From assembly GCF_003318235.1 (NCBI RefSeq), contig NZ_QOCG01000011.1:310001-374000 (forward strand): a DNA stretch of 64,000 bases, in the 5' to 3' direction. This stretch comes from Loktanella sp. D2R18. GTDB lineage: Bacteria > Pseudomonadota > Alphaproteobacteria > Rhodobacterales > Rhodobacteraceae. Both the position numbers and the translations under genes were made by a program. Below the pieces are notes generated by a model. It saw nothing but the letters and a program-made list of their open reading frames with translations, ran no database searches and was not told the origin of the DNA. Positions 16,937-27,844 of this stretch are shown here, in pieces. The stretch's first letter is position 1, and each line of letters starts with the position of its first letter.

Positions 16937-17657
16937 GGCGGGCCCTCGCTTCTAGGGCCCGGATGCGTCGGGCGCGGATTTCGGTACGGGTACGCATCAG
17001 CACAAGGCCAACGAACAAAAGCACAAACCCCACGATACAGATCACCAGCGGTTGCCAGAACACATCAGACACGTGTTCTTCGGCATCCAGTGAAAGAGAC
17101 GCGCCTTGGTGCAACCCTTGGTTCCAGAAATTCACCGCATAACGCGACAGAATGGCAAAGACCGATCCCACCATACACAGCACAGAGGTCAAATCGGCAG
17201 CTGTATCCGGATCCTCGATCGCTTCCCACATGGCGATATAGCCAAGGTAGAACAGGAACAGGATCAAAAATGACGTCAACCGCGGGTCCCAAGCCCAATA
17301 GGTGCCCCACATCGGTTGCCCCCAGATCGCGCCGGTCAGCAGTCCGATCAATGTCATCGTCAGACCAATTGGCGCAGCGGCGCGCGCGGCAAGTGCGGAA
17401 ACGTGATGGCGTCGTACGACCCAAATCAGCGAGGCAGCAAGCATCATGAACCAAGTGCCTGTTGCCATCGTCGCAGCCGGCACATGCAGGTAGATGATTT
17501 TGACTGTTGATCCTTGCCGGAAATCGTCAGGCGTAAAGAAGAACCCCCAAATCAGCCCAACCGTGAGACACAGTGCAGCCGCCCCAAAAACATAGGGAAG
17601 AACGGGTGCGGTCCAGCCCATAAATTTCTTCGGATTTGCATATTCCCAAAACGACAT
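16929..17657 (-). CDS. ccmC: heme ABC transporter permease CcmC
   Basis: The protein has 242 residues and six membrane helices. The periplasmic tryptophan-rich motif WGTYWAWDPRLTS, which binds heme, is intact, as is the flanking histidine in YLHVPAA. CcmC attaches heme to CcmE in the periplasm. It follows ccmB after 31 bases and overlaps ccmD. Confidence 0.96.
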   Translation of the reverse strand: MSFWEYANPKKFMGWTAPVLPYVFGAAALCLTVGLIWGFFFTPDDFRQGSTVKIIYLHVPAATMATGTWFMMLAASLIWVVRRHHVSALAARAAAPIGLTMTLIGLLTGAIWGQPMWGTYWAWDPRLTSFLILFLFYLGYIAMWEAIEDPDTAADLTSVLCMVGSVFAILSRYAVNFWNQGLHQGASLSLDAEEHVSDVFWQPLVICIVGFVLLFVGLVLMRTRTEIRARRIRALEARARRA

Positions 17658-17688
17658 ACTATTTACCTACCCTGCCCCATGCGCGCCT

Positions 17689-18345
17689 TCAACGCAGATT
17701 CATGCGTAATGTGGCCGCAGTCGCAAATGGCAGCAACGCAAAGCATCCAGCGGTGATCGTGCCCAGCAAGATCAGCGCGCCTGTCGCGTCCAGCCCGTCA
17801 GCCCCACGCCGCACAGCCTCTGCCCCGAATATCAACGTAGGCACATATAATGGCAAGACAAGCAGCGACAAAAGCAAACCACCACGCCGCAGCCCCACCG
17901 TAAGCGCCGCACCAAAGGTGCCGATCATCGACAGCGCGGGAGTCCCCAAAAGGAGCGAAAGCAGAAGATAGCTGTAAGCCTCTGGCGCCAGCGACAACAA
18001 GAACCCAAGCGCAGGTGCCACGATCGTCAACGGCAACCCGGTTGTGATCCAATGCGCGAGCGCCTTCATCAACGCCGCCCCTTCAAGCGGTAGTGGTGAG
18101 GTCGCCAAGAGACCGAGCGATCCATCCTCAAAGTCGAGCGCGAATATCCGGTCGAGCGACAAAAGCGCCGCGAGCAGTGACGCGATCCACAATATCCCCG
18201 GCGCGATCCGTGTCAGCAAGTCCACCTGCGGCCCGACCCCAAACGGGACCAGAATGATAACAATCAGAAAAAACGCGAGCCCCAGCCCAAATCCGCCGCC
18301 CGCGCGTACCGCTAGCCGCAAGTCGCGCAGCAGCAGGGCAATCAC
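17689..18345 (-). CDS. ccmB: heme exporter permease CcmB
   Basis: The protein has 218 residues, is highly hydrophobic with about six membrane helices, and has the family segment [19 protein letters not shown] in the first half. It forms the membrane part of the CcmAB ABC complex that drives release of holo-CcmE. Its start overlaps the ccmA stop by four bases (ATGA). Confidence 0.95.
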   Translation of the reverse strand: MIALLLRDLRLAVRAGGGFGLGLAFFLIVIILVPFGVGPQVDLLTRIAPGILWIASLLAALLSLDRIFALDFEDGSLGLLATSPLPLEGAALMKALAHWITTGLPLTIVAPALGFLLSLAPEAYSYLLLSLLLGTPALSMIGTFGAALTVGLRRGGLLLSLLVLPLYVPTLIFGAEAVRRGADGLDATGALILLGTITAGCFALLPFATAATLRMNLR

Positions 18346-18956
18346 AAGAATGCCTCGTCAGCGCCACCGCCGATATTCAGGTCAGCCTTGAACGGGGTCA
18401 AATCAAGTTCGGGCGCATCAATCCCCAGATCGATATGTGTGGCGATCACTGCGATTCCGCCGCCCGCCAGATGGGTATCTTGCAGCCATTTCGCGAAAAG
18501 CTTGACGGAAAACCCATCCAGCGACACGGTGGGTTCGTCCAAAAACAATATTTTGCGCCCAATCACGCCTAGCCGCGCCAGCCCAAGACGCCGCTTTTGC
18601 CCGGCGGACAATGTGCCTGCGATACGGTCTTGCAAATCGGCCAGATCGAAGGCCTCCCAGATCGTATCAGGCACGGGATTGCCATAGATATCAGCCCAGA
18701 ATTTTAGGTTTTCGGTCACGCTGAGCGCGGTTTTGATCCCATCGGCATGGCTTGCATAGGCAAGATCATCCACGTCTGCGTCAACATCGCCTCCTAAGGC
18801 GGGTTGCAACCCTGCGAGCGTGCGCAGCAATGTCGTCTTGCCGATCCCATTGGGGCCGCGCAAGATCAGCGCCTTGCTTGCGGTAACATCAAAGCTCACT
18901 TCGCTGAGCACCGGAATCCCGCCGCGCGCGCAAGTCACATCTGTGACGCGCAACAT
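18342..18956 (-). CDS. ccmA: heme exporter ATP-binding protein CcmA
   Basis: This 204-residue ABC ATPase has Walker [10 protein letters not shown], signature LSAGQKRR and Walker [12 protein letters not shown]. The ATG at 18956 (MLRVTDVTC) overlaps the stop of the Mth938-like gene as TGATG and gives the usual short CcmA length; a longer frame to 19022 exists but lies inside the upstream gene. It energises the CcmABCD complex. Confidence 0.95.
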   Translation of the reverse strand: MLRVTDVTCARGGIPVLSEVSFDVTASKALILRGPNGIGKTTLLRTLAGLQPALGGDVDADVDDLAYASHADGIKTALSVTENLKFWADIYGNPVPDTIWEAFDLADLQDRIAGTLSAGQKRRLGLARLGVIGRKILFLDEPTVSLDGFSVKLFAKWLQDTHLAGGGIAVIATHIDLGIDAPELDLTPFKADLNIGGGADEAFL

Positions 18957-19309
18957 CAAACTGGGATCAGGGCGACAGCGACGCGGCGCCCTTCGGACAA
19001 AAGCACATTGTAGGTGCGGCAAGCGGCGGGTGACGCCATGGCCTCTACCCCGATCCCAGCGTCTTCAAGTGCGCTGCGAAAATCGGTTGGCAGATGGGCA
19101 ATCTCGGCCCCTGTGCCGACAAAGAGCACATCCAATGTATCAGCCTGCGCAATCAATGTGGCGGTGTCGTCATAGCCGCCCCAAGGCTGAACACCCGTTG
19201 CAAAGGCGGCAATTGGCCCATCAAACCGGGTGCCCCCAATACGAAAGAAACCAGCGCCATAGCCGTCGACCGGGGCCGCGTTATCATAGCTGATTTCATT
19301 TAGGCGCAT
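18956..19309 (-). CDS. Mth938-like domain-containing protein
   Basis: The protein has 117 residues and belongs to the Mth938/NDUFAF3-like family (DUF498): blocks [21 protein letters not shown] and [20 protein letters not shown] are characteristic. The eukaryotic relative NDUFAF3 assists respiratory complex I assembly; the bacterial role is not settled. In alphaproteobacteria the gene is often next to secF, as here (9 bases downstream of secF and overlapping ccmA), which may reflect work at the membrane. Confidence 0.88.
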   Translation of the reverse strand: MRLNEISYDNAAPVDGYGAGFFRIGGTRFDGPIAAFATGVQPWGGYDDTATLIAQADTLDVLFVGTGAEIAHLPTDFRSALEDAGIGVEAMASPAACRTYNVLLSEGRRVAVALIPV

Positions 19310-19318
19310 GGGCGATCC

Positions 19319-20287
19319 TTAGTTATCGATATGGGCGTAACGAGTGCCCGCGCTTGGGTCTTTCTTAGACCAATCGCGTTTGACGCCCAAGATCAGCAAG
19401 ACTGTCGAAGCCACAAAGATCGATGAATAGGTCCCGATCACAACGCCCCAGATCATCGCAAAGACAAAGCCGCGGATCACATCGCCGCCCAGCACATAAA
19501 GCGATACTAGCGCCAGCAACGTCGTGACCGATGTCATCAAGGTCCGCGAAAGCGTTTCGTTGATCGACAGGTTCAGCACCTCTTTGAGGTCCTTTTGTTT
19601 ATATTTGCGCAGGTTTTCACGCACCCGGTCAAACACAATCACAGTATCATTGATCGAATAGCCGACAATCGTCAGCAACGCCGCGATAATGGCCAAATCA
19701 AATTTAATCTGCAATTCCGAAAAAATCCCGATGGTTAGTAACACATCATGCGTCAATGCCAGCACGGCGCCGACGGCAAATTGCCATTCAAATCGCATCC
19801 AAATATACAACAGGATCGCACCAATCGCCAAGGATACGGCCAAAATCGCGGTGTTGATCAATTCACCCGACACTTTGGGGCCTACGGATTCGATGGATTG
19901 AAATGTGAGCGTTGGCTCAAGCGTCGTTAACGCGATTTCAATCGCTTCAACGGTTTCCGTCGCGATGCGTTCGTCGCCTTCTTGGGCTTGAATGCGGACC
20001 ATCGCGACGTGTTGATTGTCGTCAAAACTTGGGTCGTTGACCTCTGCAATTGACACGTCTCCTAGCCCCAGCGGTTCAAGCGCAGACCGGTAGGCGGCGA
20101 CGTCAACGGATACTTCGGATTGGGTGCGGATGCTTGTCCCACCTTGGAAATCAATCCCAAAGGCCAGCCCTTGGATCAGGAATGACCCCAAGGCAACGAC
20201 CATCATGACCAACGAGATACCCAGCCAAATCCGGGCCTTGCTAAAGAAATCGATGTTGATGTTTTCGCGAACGAGTTTCAGGCGCAT
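19319..20287 (-). CDS. secF: protein translocase subunit SecF
   Basis: The protein has 322 residues and six membrane helices. GIDFQGGTSI follows the first helix, and the ALTHDVLLTIGIFS and GYSINDTVIVFDRVRENLR blocks of the SecF membrane domain are present. With SecD and YajC it uses the proton-motive force to pull exported proteins out of the SecYEG channel. The ATG at 20287, one base after the secD stop, is preferred over an earlier start that lies inside secD. Confidence 0.97.
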   Translation of the reverse strand: MRLKLVRENINIDFFSKARIWLGISLVMMVVALGSFLIQGLAFGIDFQGGTSIRTQSEVSVDVAAYRSALEPLGLGDVSIAEVNDPSFDDNQHVAMVRIQAQEGDERIATETVEAIEIALTTLEPTLTFQSIESVGPKVSGELINTAILAVSLAIGAILLYIWMRFEWQFAVGAVLALTHDVLLTIGIFSELQIKFDLAIIAALLTIVGYSINDTVIVFDRVRENLRKYKQKDLKEVLNLSINETLSRTLMTSVTTLLALVSLYVLGGDVIRGFVFAMIWGVVIGTYSSIFVASTVLLILGVKRDWSKKDPSAGTRYAHIDN

Positions 20288-20288
20288 G

Positions 20289-21950
20289 TTAAACCTCGAT
20301 TGTCTTAGGACGGGCACGCGCGAAGTAAATCGCGATCAGCGAGCGGGTCACAAAAATGGCCGTAAAGACCGATGTCAAAATGCCAAAGCCAAGCGTCACA
20401 GCAAAGCCAGACACCGGACCAGAGCCGAAGACGAACAAGATCACGGCAGTCATGAACGTGGTAATGTTCGCGTCAACGATGGATGACAACGCTTTTTCAT
20501 AGCCCAGTTCAACCGCGCGTGCGGCCCCTTTGGCCGATTTTAGTTCTTCGCGTATCCGTTCAAAGATGATCACATTGGCATCCACGGCCATCCCGATGGT
20601 CAGCACGATCCCTGCAATCCCCGGCAGGGTCAGCGTGGCCCCAATGATCGACAGCAAACCGAAAATCAGCCCAACGTTGATAATCAACGCGATATTGGCG
20701 AAGACACCGAACAGACCATAGCTCAGCACCATAAACACAAGGATCGCGATGCCGGCAACGATACAGGCAATTTTACCGGCATCAATACTGTCTTGGCCCA
20801 ACTCGGGGCCAACTGTACGCTCTTCAAGCACAGTTAAATCCGCAGGCAAGGCCCCCGCACGCAGCAAAATCGCAAGGTTCGTGGCCTCTTCAACCGAGAA
20901 ACTGCCCGAAATAATCCCAGAGCCACCCGGAATATGGCTGTTGATACGCGGCGCAGAAATCACTTCGCCATCCAGCACAATCGCGAAAAGCGATCCGATG
21001 TTTTCCAGCGTGTAATCCCCAAAATCGCGGGCTGCTGATGTGTTAAACCGAAACGCCACCGCAGGTGATCCGTTTTGGTCAAAATCAAGCTGCGCATTTT
21101 CAAGATCTTCGCCAGTAACAACCGAACGCTTTTCAAGGATATAGAATACCCCGTCATTTTCAGCATCTGGTGCAAGAATATTGCCCGTCCCCGGCGATTG
21201 TCCCGGATCAGTCGTGCTGCCCAGAACAGCGTTAAACGTCAACTGTGCGGTGGTGCCAATCAGATCAATCACCTCTTGCGCAGACCCGACACCCGGCACT
21301 TGGATCAGTACGCGGTCGCTGCCTTGGCGTTGAATAGTGGGTTCGCGTGTACCAGATTCGTCAATCCGGCGACGTACGATCTCAAGCGTTTGCGCCATCG
21401 TGCGATCATTCATCGCAGCGATTTCTGCTTCGCTCAGCTTCACCGTCAGCACAGGACCAGTGATAGACACATCCAAGTTGCTGCCAGCAGCCCCCGTCAG
21501 CGATGTGACAGGCTGGCCCAAGCCACGGACGATTTCAAGTGCGCGTGCAGCGCCCGCTTCTTGCGAAATACGCACGCGCAATTCATCAGCGGGGCTATCA
21601 TCACGGGTCACAAAACCGATGGTATCGCGTTCGGCGGCCAACGCATCACGTACGTTTGGCCAGAACCCTTCGAGGTAAGTGGCTTGCACGTCGGCAAGCT
21701 GCACTTCGACCAGCAAATGCGCCCCGCCGCGCAGATCAAGCCCTAGGTTCACAAGGCCAGAAGGCAAGAAACGCGGCCACTGTGCTGCATCAGCGGCAAG
21801 CGCGTCATTGGACAGCCCACCTTCGATGATCGCAACCGCGTCATTATGTGTTTCAACCCGCGTGTAAAACGCATTTGGCATTGCAAACAGCAAGCCTAGC
21901 ACCACAGTGCCCCAAATCAGGAACTGTTTGGTAAAGGAAAAATTCAGCAT
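20289..21950 (-). CDS. secD: protein translocase subunit SecD
   Basis: The protein has 553 residues. After the N-terminal helix comes the LGLDLRGGAHLL motif, then the large periplasmic P1 domain with IDESGTREPTIQRQG and IQVPG, then five further helices with GMAVDANVIIFERIREE. It partners SecF and YajC. It sits 18 bases after yajC and forms the second gene of a nine-gene minus-strand run. Confidence 0.97.
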   Translation of the reverse strand: MLNFSFTKQFLIWGTVVLGLLFAMPNAFYTRVETHNDAVAIIEGGLSNDALAADAAQWPRFLPSGLVNLGLDLRGGAHLLVEVQLADVQATYLEGFWPNVRDALAAERDTIGFVTRDDSPADELRVRISQEAGAARALEIVRGLGQPVTSLTGAAGSNLDVSITGPVLTVKLSEAEIAAMNDRTMAQTLEIVRRRIDESGTREPTIQRQGSDRVLIQVPGVGSAQEVIDLIGTTAQLTFNAVLGSTTDPGQSPGTGNILAPDAENDGVFYILEKRSVVTGEDLENAQLDFDQNGSPAVAFRFNTSAARDFGDYTLENIGSLFAIVLDGEVISAPRINSHIPGGSGIISGSFSVEEATNLAILLRAGALPADLTVLEERTVGPELGQDSIDAGKIACIVAGIAILVFMVLSYGLFGVFANIALIINVGLIFGLLSIIGATLTLPGIAGIVLTIGMAVDANVIIFERIREELKSAKGAARAVELGYEKALSSIVDANITTFMTAVILFVFGSGPVSGFAVTLGFGILTSVFTAIFVTRSLIAIYFARARPKTIEV

Positions 21951-21968
21951 GACGCGGCCCTTCGGCGT

Positions 21969-22247
21969 TTAGGATTTCGCCGGTTCGGTTTTGTTCAAAA
22001 CAGTTGCGATCGTAGAGGTCACAATGCGCACGTTCACGCCCGCCGCAATTTCGACTTCAACTTCGTTGTCGTCTTTGACCTTCACAATTTTGCCCTTGAC
22101 GCCGCCTTGGGTCACGATCTGGTCTCCACGACGCAACGCATCAAGCATAGCTTGGTGTTCTTTCATCTTGCGTTGCTGCGGACGGATTAGCAGAAAATAC
22201 ATGATCCCAAAGATCAGCGTGAGCATTAACAGGTCGGCAGGTCTCAT
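21969..22247 (-). CDS. yajC: preprotein translocase subunit YajC
   Basis: The protein has 92 residues, a single N-terminal membrane helix (LLMLTLIFGIMYFLLI) followed by the family signature RPQQRKMKEH, then a small cytoplasmic domain with GDQIVTQGGVKGKI. It forms a complex with SecDF. It is the first gene of the yajC-secD-secF-Mth938-ccmABCDG run, so the promoter for the run should be in 22248-22400. Confidence 0.95.
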   Translation of the reverse strand: MRPADLLMLTLIFGIMYFLLIRPQQRKMKEHQAMLDALRRGDQIVTQGGVKGKIVKVKDDNEVEVEIAAGVNVRIVTSTIATVLNKTEPAKS

Positions 22248-22461
22248 ATCGTAATCCTTTAATTCGCAGGGGCCATAGGGCCCTAAAGTCGCGGCACGTT
22301 ACTGGCGAGATAAGCAATTAGCAACCAGATGCAAGGCTATATCAGACGCGATACCGTGATTTGAAAGCTTATCAAGCGGCCGCCGACAATTACGGGTTCA
22401 CTTGCCGCGCGCGATGATGCATATCACGCGCACGCTAAACACCCAATAAAGGACCGATGCT
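22248..22461. other. divergent promoter region yajC / serS
   Basis: This 214-base gap between divergent genes must hold two promoters. I see a GGGCCC-centred short palindrome near 22270 and a GC-rich dyad at 22407-22433 (TGAT and ATCA arms around GCAT, flanked by GCGCG repeats) 29-55 bases before serS. Neither matches a regulator site that I know. Confidence 0.35.
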
Positions 22462-23754
22462 ATGCATGATATCCGCGCCATCCGTGACAACCCCGCTGCT
22501 TTTGACGCAGCTCTGTCTCGTCGTGGGATGTCACCTGCGTCGTCCGATATTTTGGCAATCGATGAGGCCCGCCGCGCCAAAATTTTGGCTGCCGAGACGG
22601 CCCAAGCCGAAGCCAATAAAGCCGCCAAAGAAGTGGGTGCTGCCAAAGGCCGCGGAGACGAGGATGAATTCCAGCGTCTGCGCGCACTCGTCGGCGAAAA
22701 GAAAGCCGAAATCGCCGCCCTCAACGACGAAGCCAAAGCCCAAGATGTTGCCCTCACTGATCTGCTAATGGCGATCCCGAACCTGCCCGACCCGTCAATT
22801 CCCGACGGCGCAGACGAAGAAGATAACGTCGAGATCAACCGCGCAGGCAGCCCGCGTAATTTTGCCTTCACCCCCGTTGAACATTACGACATCCCCGGTA
22901 TTCGCCCCGGCATGGATTTCGAAACGGCAGCCAAACTATCCGGCAGCCGCTTTGTGTTGCTATCAGGTGCGGTCGCACGTTTACACCGCGCATTGGCGCA
23001 ATTCATGCTCGACACACATGTTGACGAACACGGGCTGACCGAAACCATCACCCCCGTGCTCGTGCGCGAAGAAATGATGTATGGCACCGGGCAATTGCCG
23101 AAATTCGGCGATGACAGCTATCAAACCACCAACGGCTGGTGGTTGATCCCAACGGCAGAGGTCACGCTGACCAACATCGTGAATGGGTTGACGGTCGATG
23201 AATCCTACCTGCCCCGCCGCTATGTCGCGCACACACAGTGTTTCCGATCAGAAGCAGGGTCGGCAGGCCGTGATACATCAGGCATGTTGCGCCAGCACCA
23301 GTTCGAAAAAGTCGAAATGGTCAGCGTGACCAAGCCCGAAGACAGCGCCGCAGAACACGACGCGATGACAAAACGCGCCGAGGCGATTTTGGACAAGCTG
23401 GGCATCCCCTACCGCACAGTTGTGCTTTGCACCGGTGATCTGGGCGCGGGCATGCGCAAAACCCATGATATTGAGGTTTGGCTGCCTGGCCAAAACGCCT
23501 ACCGCGAGATCGCGTCGGTTTCGGTCGCAGGCGATTACCAAGCCCGCCGGATGAACGCACGGTTCAAACCGACTGCGGGCGGCAAACCCGAATATCTGCA
23601 TACGCTGAACGGGTCAGGCCTAGCCGTCGGGCGTTGCCTGATCGCCGTGGTCGAAAACGGCCAGCAAGAAGACGGGTCAGTTGATCTGCCGGCCGTGCTG
23701 CACCCTTACCTGCGCGGCAAAACAAAAATCACAGCCGACGGCCAACTGGCCTAA
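22462..23754 (+). CDS. serS: seryl-tRNA synthetase
   Basis: This 430-residue class II aminoacyl-tRNA synthetase charges tRNA-Ser. The N-terminal coiled-coil tRNA-binding arm (roughly residues 30-100, rich in Ala, Glu and Lys) is followed by the catalytic domain with motif 2 [21 protein letters not shown] and motif 3 near the end ([14 protein letters not shown]). It is monocistronic. Its last bases overlap the stop of the convergent DUF2235 gene. Confidence 0.98.
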   Translation: MHDIRAIRDNPAAFDAALSRRGMSPASSDILAIDEARRAKILAAETAQAEANKAAKEVGAAKGRGDEDEFQRLRALVGEKKAEIAALNDEAKAQDVALTDLLMAIPNLPDPSIPDGADEEDNVEINRAGSPRNFAFTPVEHYDIPGIRPGMDFETAAKLSGSRFVLLSGAVARLHRALAQFMLDTHVDEHGLTETITPVLVREEMMYGTGQLPKFGDDSYQTTNGWWLIPTAEVTLTNIVNGLTVDESYLPRRYVAHTQCFRSEAGSAGRDTSGMLRQHQFEKVEMVSVTKPEDSAAEHDAMTKRAEAILDKLGIPYRTVVLCTGDLGAGMRKTHDIEVWLPGQNAYREIASVSVAGDYQARRMNARFKPTAGGKPEYLHTLNGSGLAVGRCLIAVVENGQQEDGSVDLPAVLHPYLRGKTKITADGQLA

Positions 23755-24947
23755 TCAGGTGGGAGAAGATCATCTTTGGTGATCTGCTCTTGCAGATGTT
23801 GCATGACCTTTTCAAGCGTCTTGGGTTGATAATCCTTGTCACAAGCGATGCGATCGCGGGCCACCTTGCTGATATCCGCTATGCGGTCAGGCCCAATGCG
23901 GTCCTTTTTTGTAAGCATCATTAAACGGGTCACTATGTTCAGCTTGCTTTTATTCACTAAATGCTCGCGAATATTCTGCCCCTCGCGCACCTCTTGCAAA
24001 ACACGCTGATCCATCTCGAGCCCGACGCGTTCGGCGCCTTGGGCGACCCAATCGCATGAAAATGACGACAGCCCCACGCGGTCGCCGCCACCGCCAACCG
24101 ATCCGTGATCGCCTGGAAACCATTCTTGGCGATACGCCCAGTTGTCGCGCGTTTGCGGGTCTAACGCCGCATCACTTTCCAATCCAAGTGCACGTAAATT
24201 CATTTCGTCCAATTTCTCGGACCATAATGCCGGCGGGAAGGTTTTACGGTGTTCATCAATCGAAACCGCGTGACGCGCCGAAGCTACCATGCTGCTCAGG
24301 TGTTGGTCATGAAATTCATGGCGCTTGTTGAATAGCTTTGCTGACATCCAATGCCCGGGAACCCCCAAAGCTCCGACCGTATCCCAAACGCCCAGATAAT
24401 TCACAGCAAGCTTGACACACAGGCCCGGCCGGGTCTTCAGCCGCCATTGCCATTCCATTTCGCTTGTGGCGGTAAAAGGAGAAAATTCGGAGCGAAACAA
24501 GAAGCTTTCTGGATCATCTGGGTGCGTATTCTTGTCGCGCGACCGATAGCGGGCCATTGCCTCTCCCAGCCGGTGAACATGTTTACGGGGCGGAATACCG
24601 CAAGAACGGATCAGCCCGGCCAGAGAGCGTGCGGTATAAGCCCCGCGCGAAAACCCAAAGATAAAAATCTCGTCACCCGGTTCATACGAAAAAACCAATG
24701 CGCGGTAGGCATCTTCGATGTTTTCCACCAGCCCCATACCCATCGCGCCGCCCAGCTTGCGGTCCAAGAACCGTGCAACGGCATTCGATCCGCGCCCCGC
24801 GCCCACGCCAAGCACATAAAACACCTCTTGCTTAACGCCGTCATCAGCCGTGTGTTTGACCGCCTGAGCCAACTGCACAACATTTGTCGGGTGGGCCGCA
24901 TCATGGCGGTTCCATGTCCCGTCACAAAAAATAGCAATGCGTTTCAT
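23751..24947 (-). CDS. DUF2235 domain-containing alpha/beta hydrolase-like protein
   Basis: The protein has 398 residues. It starts [16 protein letters not shown], as DUF2235 proteins do, and carries the nucleophile elbow [10 protein letters not shown] (G-x-S-x-G) and a [10 protein letters not shown] block. Some DUF2235 members are type VI secretion phospholipase effectors of the Tle1 group; others are cytosolic proteins of unknown substrate. There is no VgrG, PAAR or immunity gene beside it, and no signal peptide, so a secretion effector role is not supported here. AGAGGTGA precedes the ATG. The stop overlaps the serS stop. Confidence 0.88.
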   Translation of the reverse strand: MKRIAIFCDGTWNRHDAAHPTNVVQLAQAVKHTADDGVKQEVFYVLGVGAGRGSNAVARFLDRKLGGAMGMGLVENIEDAYRALVFSYEPGDEIFIFGFSRGAYTARSLAGLIRSCGIPPRKHVHRLGEAMARYRSRDKNTHPDDPESFLFRSEFSPFTATSEMEWQWRLKTRPGLCVKLAVNYLGVWDTVGALGVPGHWMSAKLFNKRHEFHDQHLSSMVASARHAVSIDEHRKTFPPALWSEKLDEMNLRALGLESDAALDPQTRDNWAYRQEWFPGDHGSVGGGGDRVGLSSFSCDWVAQGAERVGLEMDQRVLQEVREGQNIREHLVNKSKLNIVTRLMMLTKKDRIGPDRIADISKVARDRIACDKDYQPKTLEKVMQHLQEQITKDDLLPPD

Positions 24948-25020
24948 GTCAAATCACCTCTTAAGAACGCGCCAATGGTGCGCACCCTTGGGATGAGAGA
25001 CAAGTCAGAAAATCCCGACC

Positions 25021-26478
25021 TTAGCGGTCAGACCCACCCTTTTTAAGGTGCTTAGACAAGCGCGACGGTTGGGATGATTTTTTGTCCTTATAAGGATTTT
25101 TGTCGCCTTGATCACGCAGGAACAGCCGGATTGGCGTGCCGGGCATGTCAAAGTCGACACGCAACCCATTGACCAGATAGCGTTTATAGCTTTCGGGCAT
25201 CATGTCGGGGTGCGATGTCATCACCACAAACGCAGGCGGCCGGGTTTTCACTTGGGTCATGTAGCGCATTTTAATGCGCTTGCCGCCCGGTGCGGGTGGC
25301 GGGTGCTGCTCAAGCATCCCCACAAGCCAACGGTTCAAGTTGGCGGTGCTGACACGGCGGTTCCAGACCTCATGCGCACGCATGATGGCTTGTTGTAATT
25401 TATCGACGCCCTTACCCGTTTTCGCAGATACGGTGACCAAGGGGGCGCCGCGCAGCTGTGGCAGCAGGCGCTCAAAGCTTTGCCGCAGCTCTTTAAGTTT
25501 CGTCTGCTTTTCGTCCTCAATATCCCACTTATTAACCGCGACCACCACGGCACGGCCTTCGCGTTCGGCCAAATCGGCAATCCGCAAATCTTGTTGCTCA
25601 AACGGGATTTCGACATCCAGCAAGACAACGACAACCTCGGCAAATTTAACGGCCCGCAAACCATCTGAGACCGACAATTTTTCAAGCTTTTCTTGCACCT
25701 TGGCCTTACGGCGCATGCCGGCGGTATCAAAAATCCGCATCGGCACGCCGCCCCAATCCTGCTGGACTGAAATCGCATCGCGGGTGATCCCGGCTTCGGG
25801 CCCGGTCAGTAACCGCTCTTCACCGATGATTTGGTTAATCAGGGTGGATTTACCCGCATTCGGGCGGCCAACCACGGCGATTTGCAGCGGTTTGGATTGC
25901 GTCGGAACACGTGGGGCGTCTTCGTCATCATCGCCCACTACGACGTCGATTTCAGGCGCGTCAGCGGCGGCACGTTCTTCGTGTTCATCAAAGATCGGGC
26001 GCAGCATATCCATCAGTTCGCCCATGCCTTCGCCATGTTCGGCAGACATACGGATCGGTTCACCAAGGCCCAGCGAATAAGCCTCTAGGATGGTTGCGTC
26101 AGCCGCTTTGCCTTCGCCCTTGTTAGCGGCAAGGATAACGTTGGCGTTTTTCTTGCGCAGAATTTCGGCAAAGACCATATCCGCAGGCAGCACCCCTGCC
26201 CGCGCGTCAATCATGAACAGGCAGACATCAGCCATTTCGACCGCGCGCTCCGTCAGGCGGCGCATCCGGCCCTGCAAGCTGTCATCTGTGGCTTCTTCAA
26301 GCCCGGCACTGTCCAGAACCGTGAACCGCAGATCTGCGATCCGGCCTTCGCCTTCGCGCAAATCACGCGTTACCCCCGGCTGGTCATCGACCAAAGCCAG
26401 CTTTTTGCCAACCAAACGGTTGAATAGCGTGGATTTGCCCACATTTGGACGGCCCACAATCGCGAGGGTAAAACTCAT
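25021..26478 (-). CDS. der: ribosome biogenesis GTPase Der
   Basis: This 485-residue protein has two tandem GTPase domains: P-loops GRPNVGKST near residue 9 and GRPNAGKST near residue 205, each with its NKxD-type motif (second one NKWD), and a C-terminal KH-like domain containing [14 protein letters not shown]. Der (EngA) is an essential 50S assembly factor. A long acidic linker ([12 protein letters not shown]) separates the G domains. It is the last gene of the yfgM-bamB-der run. Confidence 0.97.
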   Translation of the reverse strand: MSFTLAIVGRPNVGKSTLFNRLVGKKLALVDDQPGVTRDLREGEGRIADLRFTVLDSAGLEEATDDSLQGRMRRLTERAVEMADVCLFMIDARAGVLPADMVFAEILRKKNANVILAANKGEGKAADATILEAYSLGLGEPIRMSAEHGEGMGELMDMLRPIFDEHEERAAADAPEIDVVVGDDDEDAPRVPTQSKPLQIAVVGRPNAGKSTLINQIIGEERLLTGPEAGITRDAISVQQDWGGVPMRIFDTAGMRRKAKVQEKLEKLSVSDGLRAVKFAEVVVVLLDVEIPFEQQDLRIADLAEREGRAVVVAVNKWDIEDEKQTKLKELRQSFERLLPQLRGAPLVTVSAKTGKGVDKLQQAIMRAHEVWNRRVSTANLNRWLVGMLEQHPPPAPGGKRIKMRYMTQVKTRPPAFVVMTSHPDMMPESYKRYLVNGLRVDFDMPGTPIRLFLRDQGDKNPYKDKKSSQPSRLSKHLKKGGSDR

Positions 26479-26528
26479 CTTTTCGGCTCCTGACGGATGT
26501 TGAGGCCCGCCGATACACCAATCAGAGG

Positions 26529-27821
26529 CTAACGGAAAGCATGCAATTTGCCATCTTTACTGACAACATAAAGCACCTGCCCTGCAACAACAGGCGCAGA
26601 GGCCGCGCCACCAGGCAATTCGACGGTTCCAATTAATGCCCCTGAGGCTGGATCAAACTGGCGGATAAGCCCGTCTGACGATGTCACAATCAGCCGCCCA
26701 CCGGCCAAAATCGGGCCATAATGCGCAAAAACGCTGCGCTGGCGCGCGGTTTTACCAGTTGTAAAATTCGGCAAGTTCACGCGCCACACAGGATCTCCAG
26801 TGTTCGCGTCAAGCCGCACCAATTCATTCAGGTCGTTGACCAAGAAAACCGCATTGCCGACTGGCCAAACCGGGCTCAGCGCGCCTTCGGCCGCAGTCCA
26901 GATACGGCTACCGTCGCTCAGATCAAGCGCAACGATTCGTCCGCCAAAGTTGCCGACATAAACGCGGTCCCCCATTACGACAGGGTCACCAGCGATATCA
27001 GTGACCAGCGACGCAGCACTGCCCAAGCGATCACCTGAGACAACCGTGCTCCAACGTTGAATACCACCTTCAGGGTAGGTCGCGACGACTTCACCAGATG
27101 GGAACGGCAGGATTACTGTATCCCCTGCAACCGCTGGGGATGCCCCGCCATCGAAGTTGGCAATCGACGGCGTGCCGCTTTGTTGCCAACGGATGCGGCC
27201 GTCATTGACGTCAATTGCCCATGCTGTGCTATCGCGGCCAACAACATAGACCAAATCCCCGCGCAATGTTGCAGAGGCATTGACCGGCGCGTCAAGATCT
27301 TGGACCCAAACGACATCACCAGTCACCGCATCAAGCGATGTGATTTCACCAAAACCAGTTGTGGCATAGACGCGTCCGCCACCAACCATGACCGCCCCAC
27401 CGGAGGCGTCGCGCACGCGGGCGCGGTCTGGCGTCAAATCTCGGGACCAAACCGGTCGGCCATCTACAGTGGTGGCCGTAACGGTTGCACGCGCATCAAT
27501 AGTATAGACGATACCGCCTGCGACCACCGGCTCAGCGGTGATCCGTGCCCGGCGACTATCGCCTTCGCCGATAGAAACGGCGAACAGCTGAGTCAGGTTC
27601 GCCCCCAGCGCAGGATGGTTTATCTGATGCGACGGGCCACCATTACGGTCGCTCCAATCGGCATTCACCTGCGCTTGCGGCAAGCTCACGGGTTGCACGC
27701 TGTTTTCGAAAACAGGTGTGTTGCGCAGGGCAAAGCGTTCACCCGGCAGGATCACGTCTTTTTCACCACATGCGGACAACAGCGCTAGTGCGAGCCCCGC
27801 GCCGAGGAAAGATTTTGCCAT
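26529..27821 (-). CDS. bamB: outer membrane assembly lipoprotein BamB-like
   Basis: The protein has 430 residues. A lipoprotein signal with lipobox LLSAC is followed by an eight-bladed PQQ-like beta-propeller; the repeated blade motif (for example [33 protein letters not shown]) recurs about every 40 residues. BamB helps BamA fold outer-membrane proteins. The ATG at 27821 (MAKSFLG) puts the signal peptide at the N-terminus; an upstream in-frame start at 27836 would add five residues. It sits between yfgM and der, the usual order. Confidence 0.92.
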   Translation of the reverse strand: MAKSFLGAGLALALLSACGEKDVILPGERFALRNTPVFENSVQPVSLPQAQVNADWSDRNGGPSHQINHPALGANLTQLFAVSIGEGDSRRARITAEPVVAGGIVYTIDARATVTATTVDGRPVWSRDLTPDRARVRDASGGAVMVGGGRVYATTGFGEITSLDAVTGDVVWVQDLDAPVNASATLRGDLVYVVGRDSTAWAIDVNDGRIRWQQSGTPSIANFDGGASPAVAGDTVILPFPSGEVVATYPEGGIQRWSTVVSGDRLGSAASLVTDIAGDPVVMGDRVYVGNFGGRIVALDLSDGSRIWTAAEGALSPVWPVGNAVFLVNDLNELVRLDANTGDPVWRVNLPNFTTGKTARQRSVFAHYGPILAGGRLIVTSSDGLIRQFDPASGALIGTVELPGGAASAPVVAGQVLYVVSKDGKLHAFR

Positions 27822-27844
27822 CACGGTGCGTTCCAATCCGGGTA

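Noticed and set aside
16264-22247. Whether ccm and sec genes form a novel fused system
   Set aside because: The order yajC-secDF-Mth938-ccmABCDG is, to my knowledge, the common arrangement in Rhodobacterales and needs no new explanation.
23751-24947. DUF2235 protein as a type VI secretion effector
   Set aside because: No VgrG, PAAR, adaptor or immunity gene is adjacent, and serS and der flank it, so context gives no support.
25274-26080. 268-codon open frame opposite der
   Set aside because: The opposite strand has both GTPase domains in full; the antisense frame is low-complexity Ser/Thr/Arg and unsupported.
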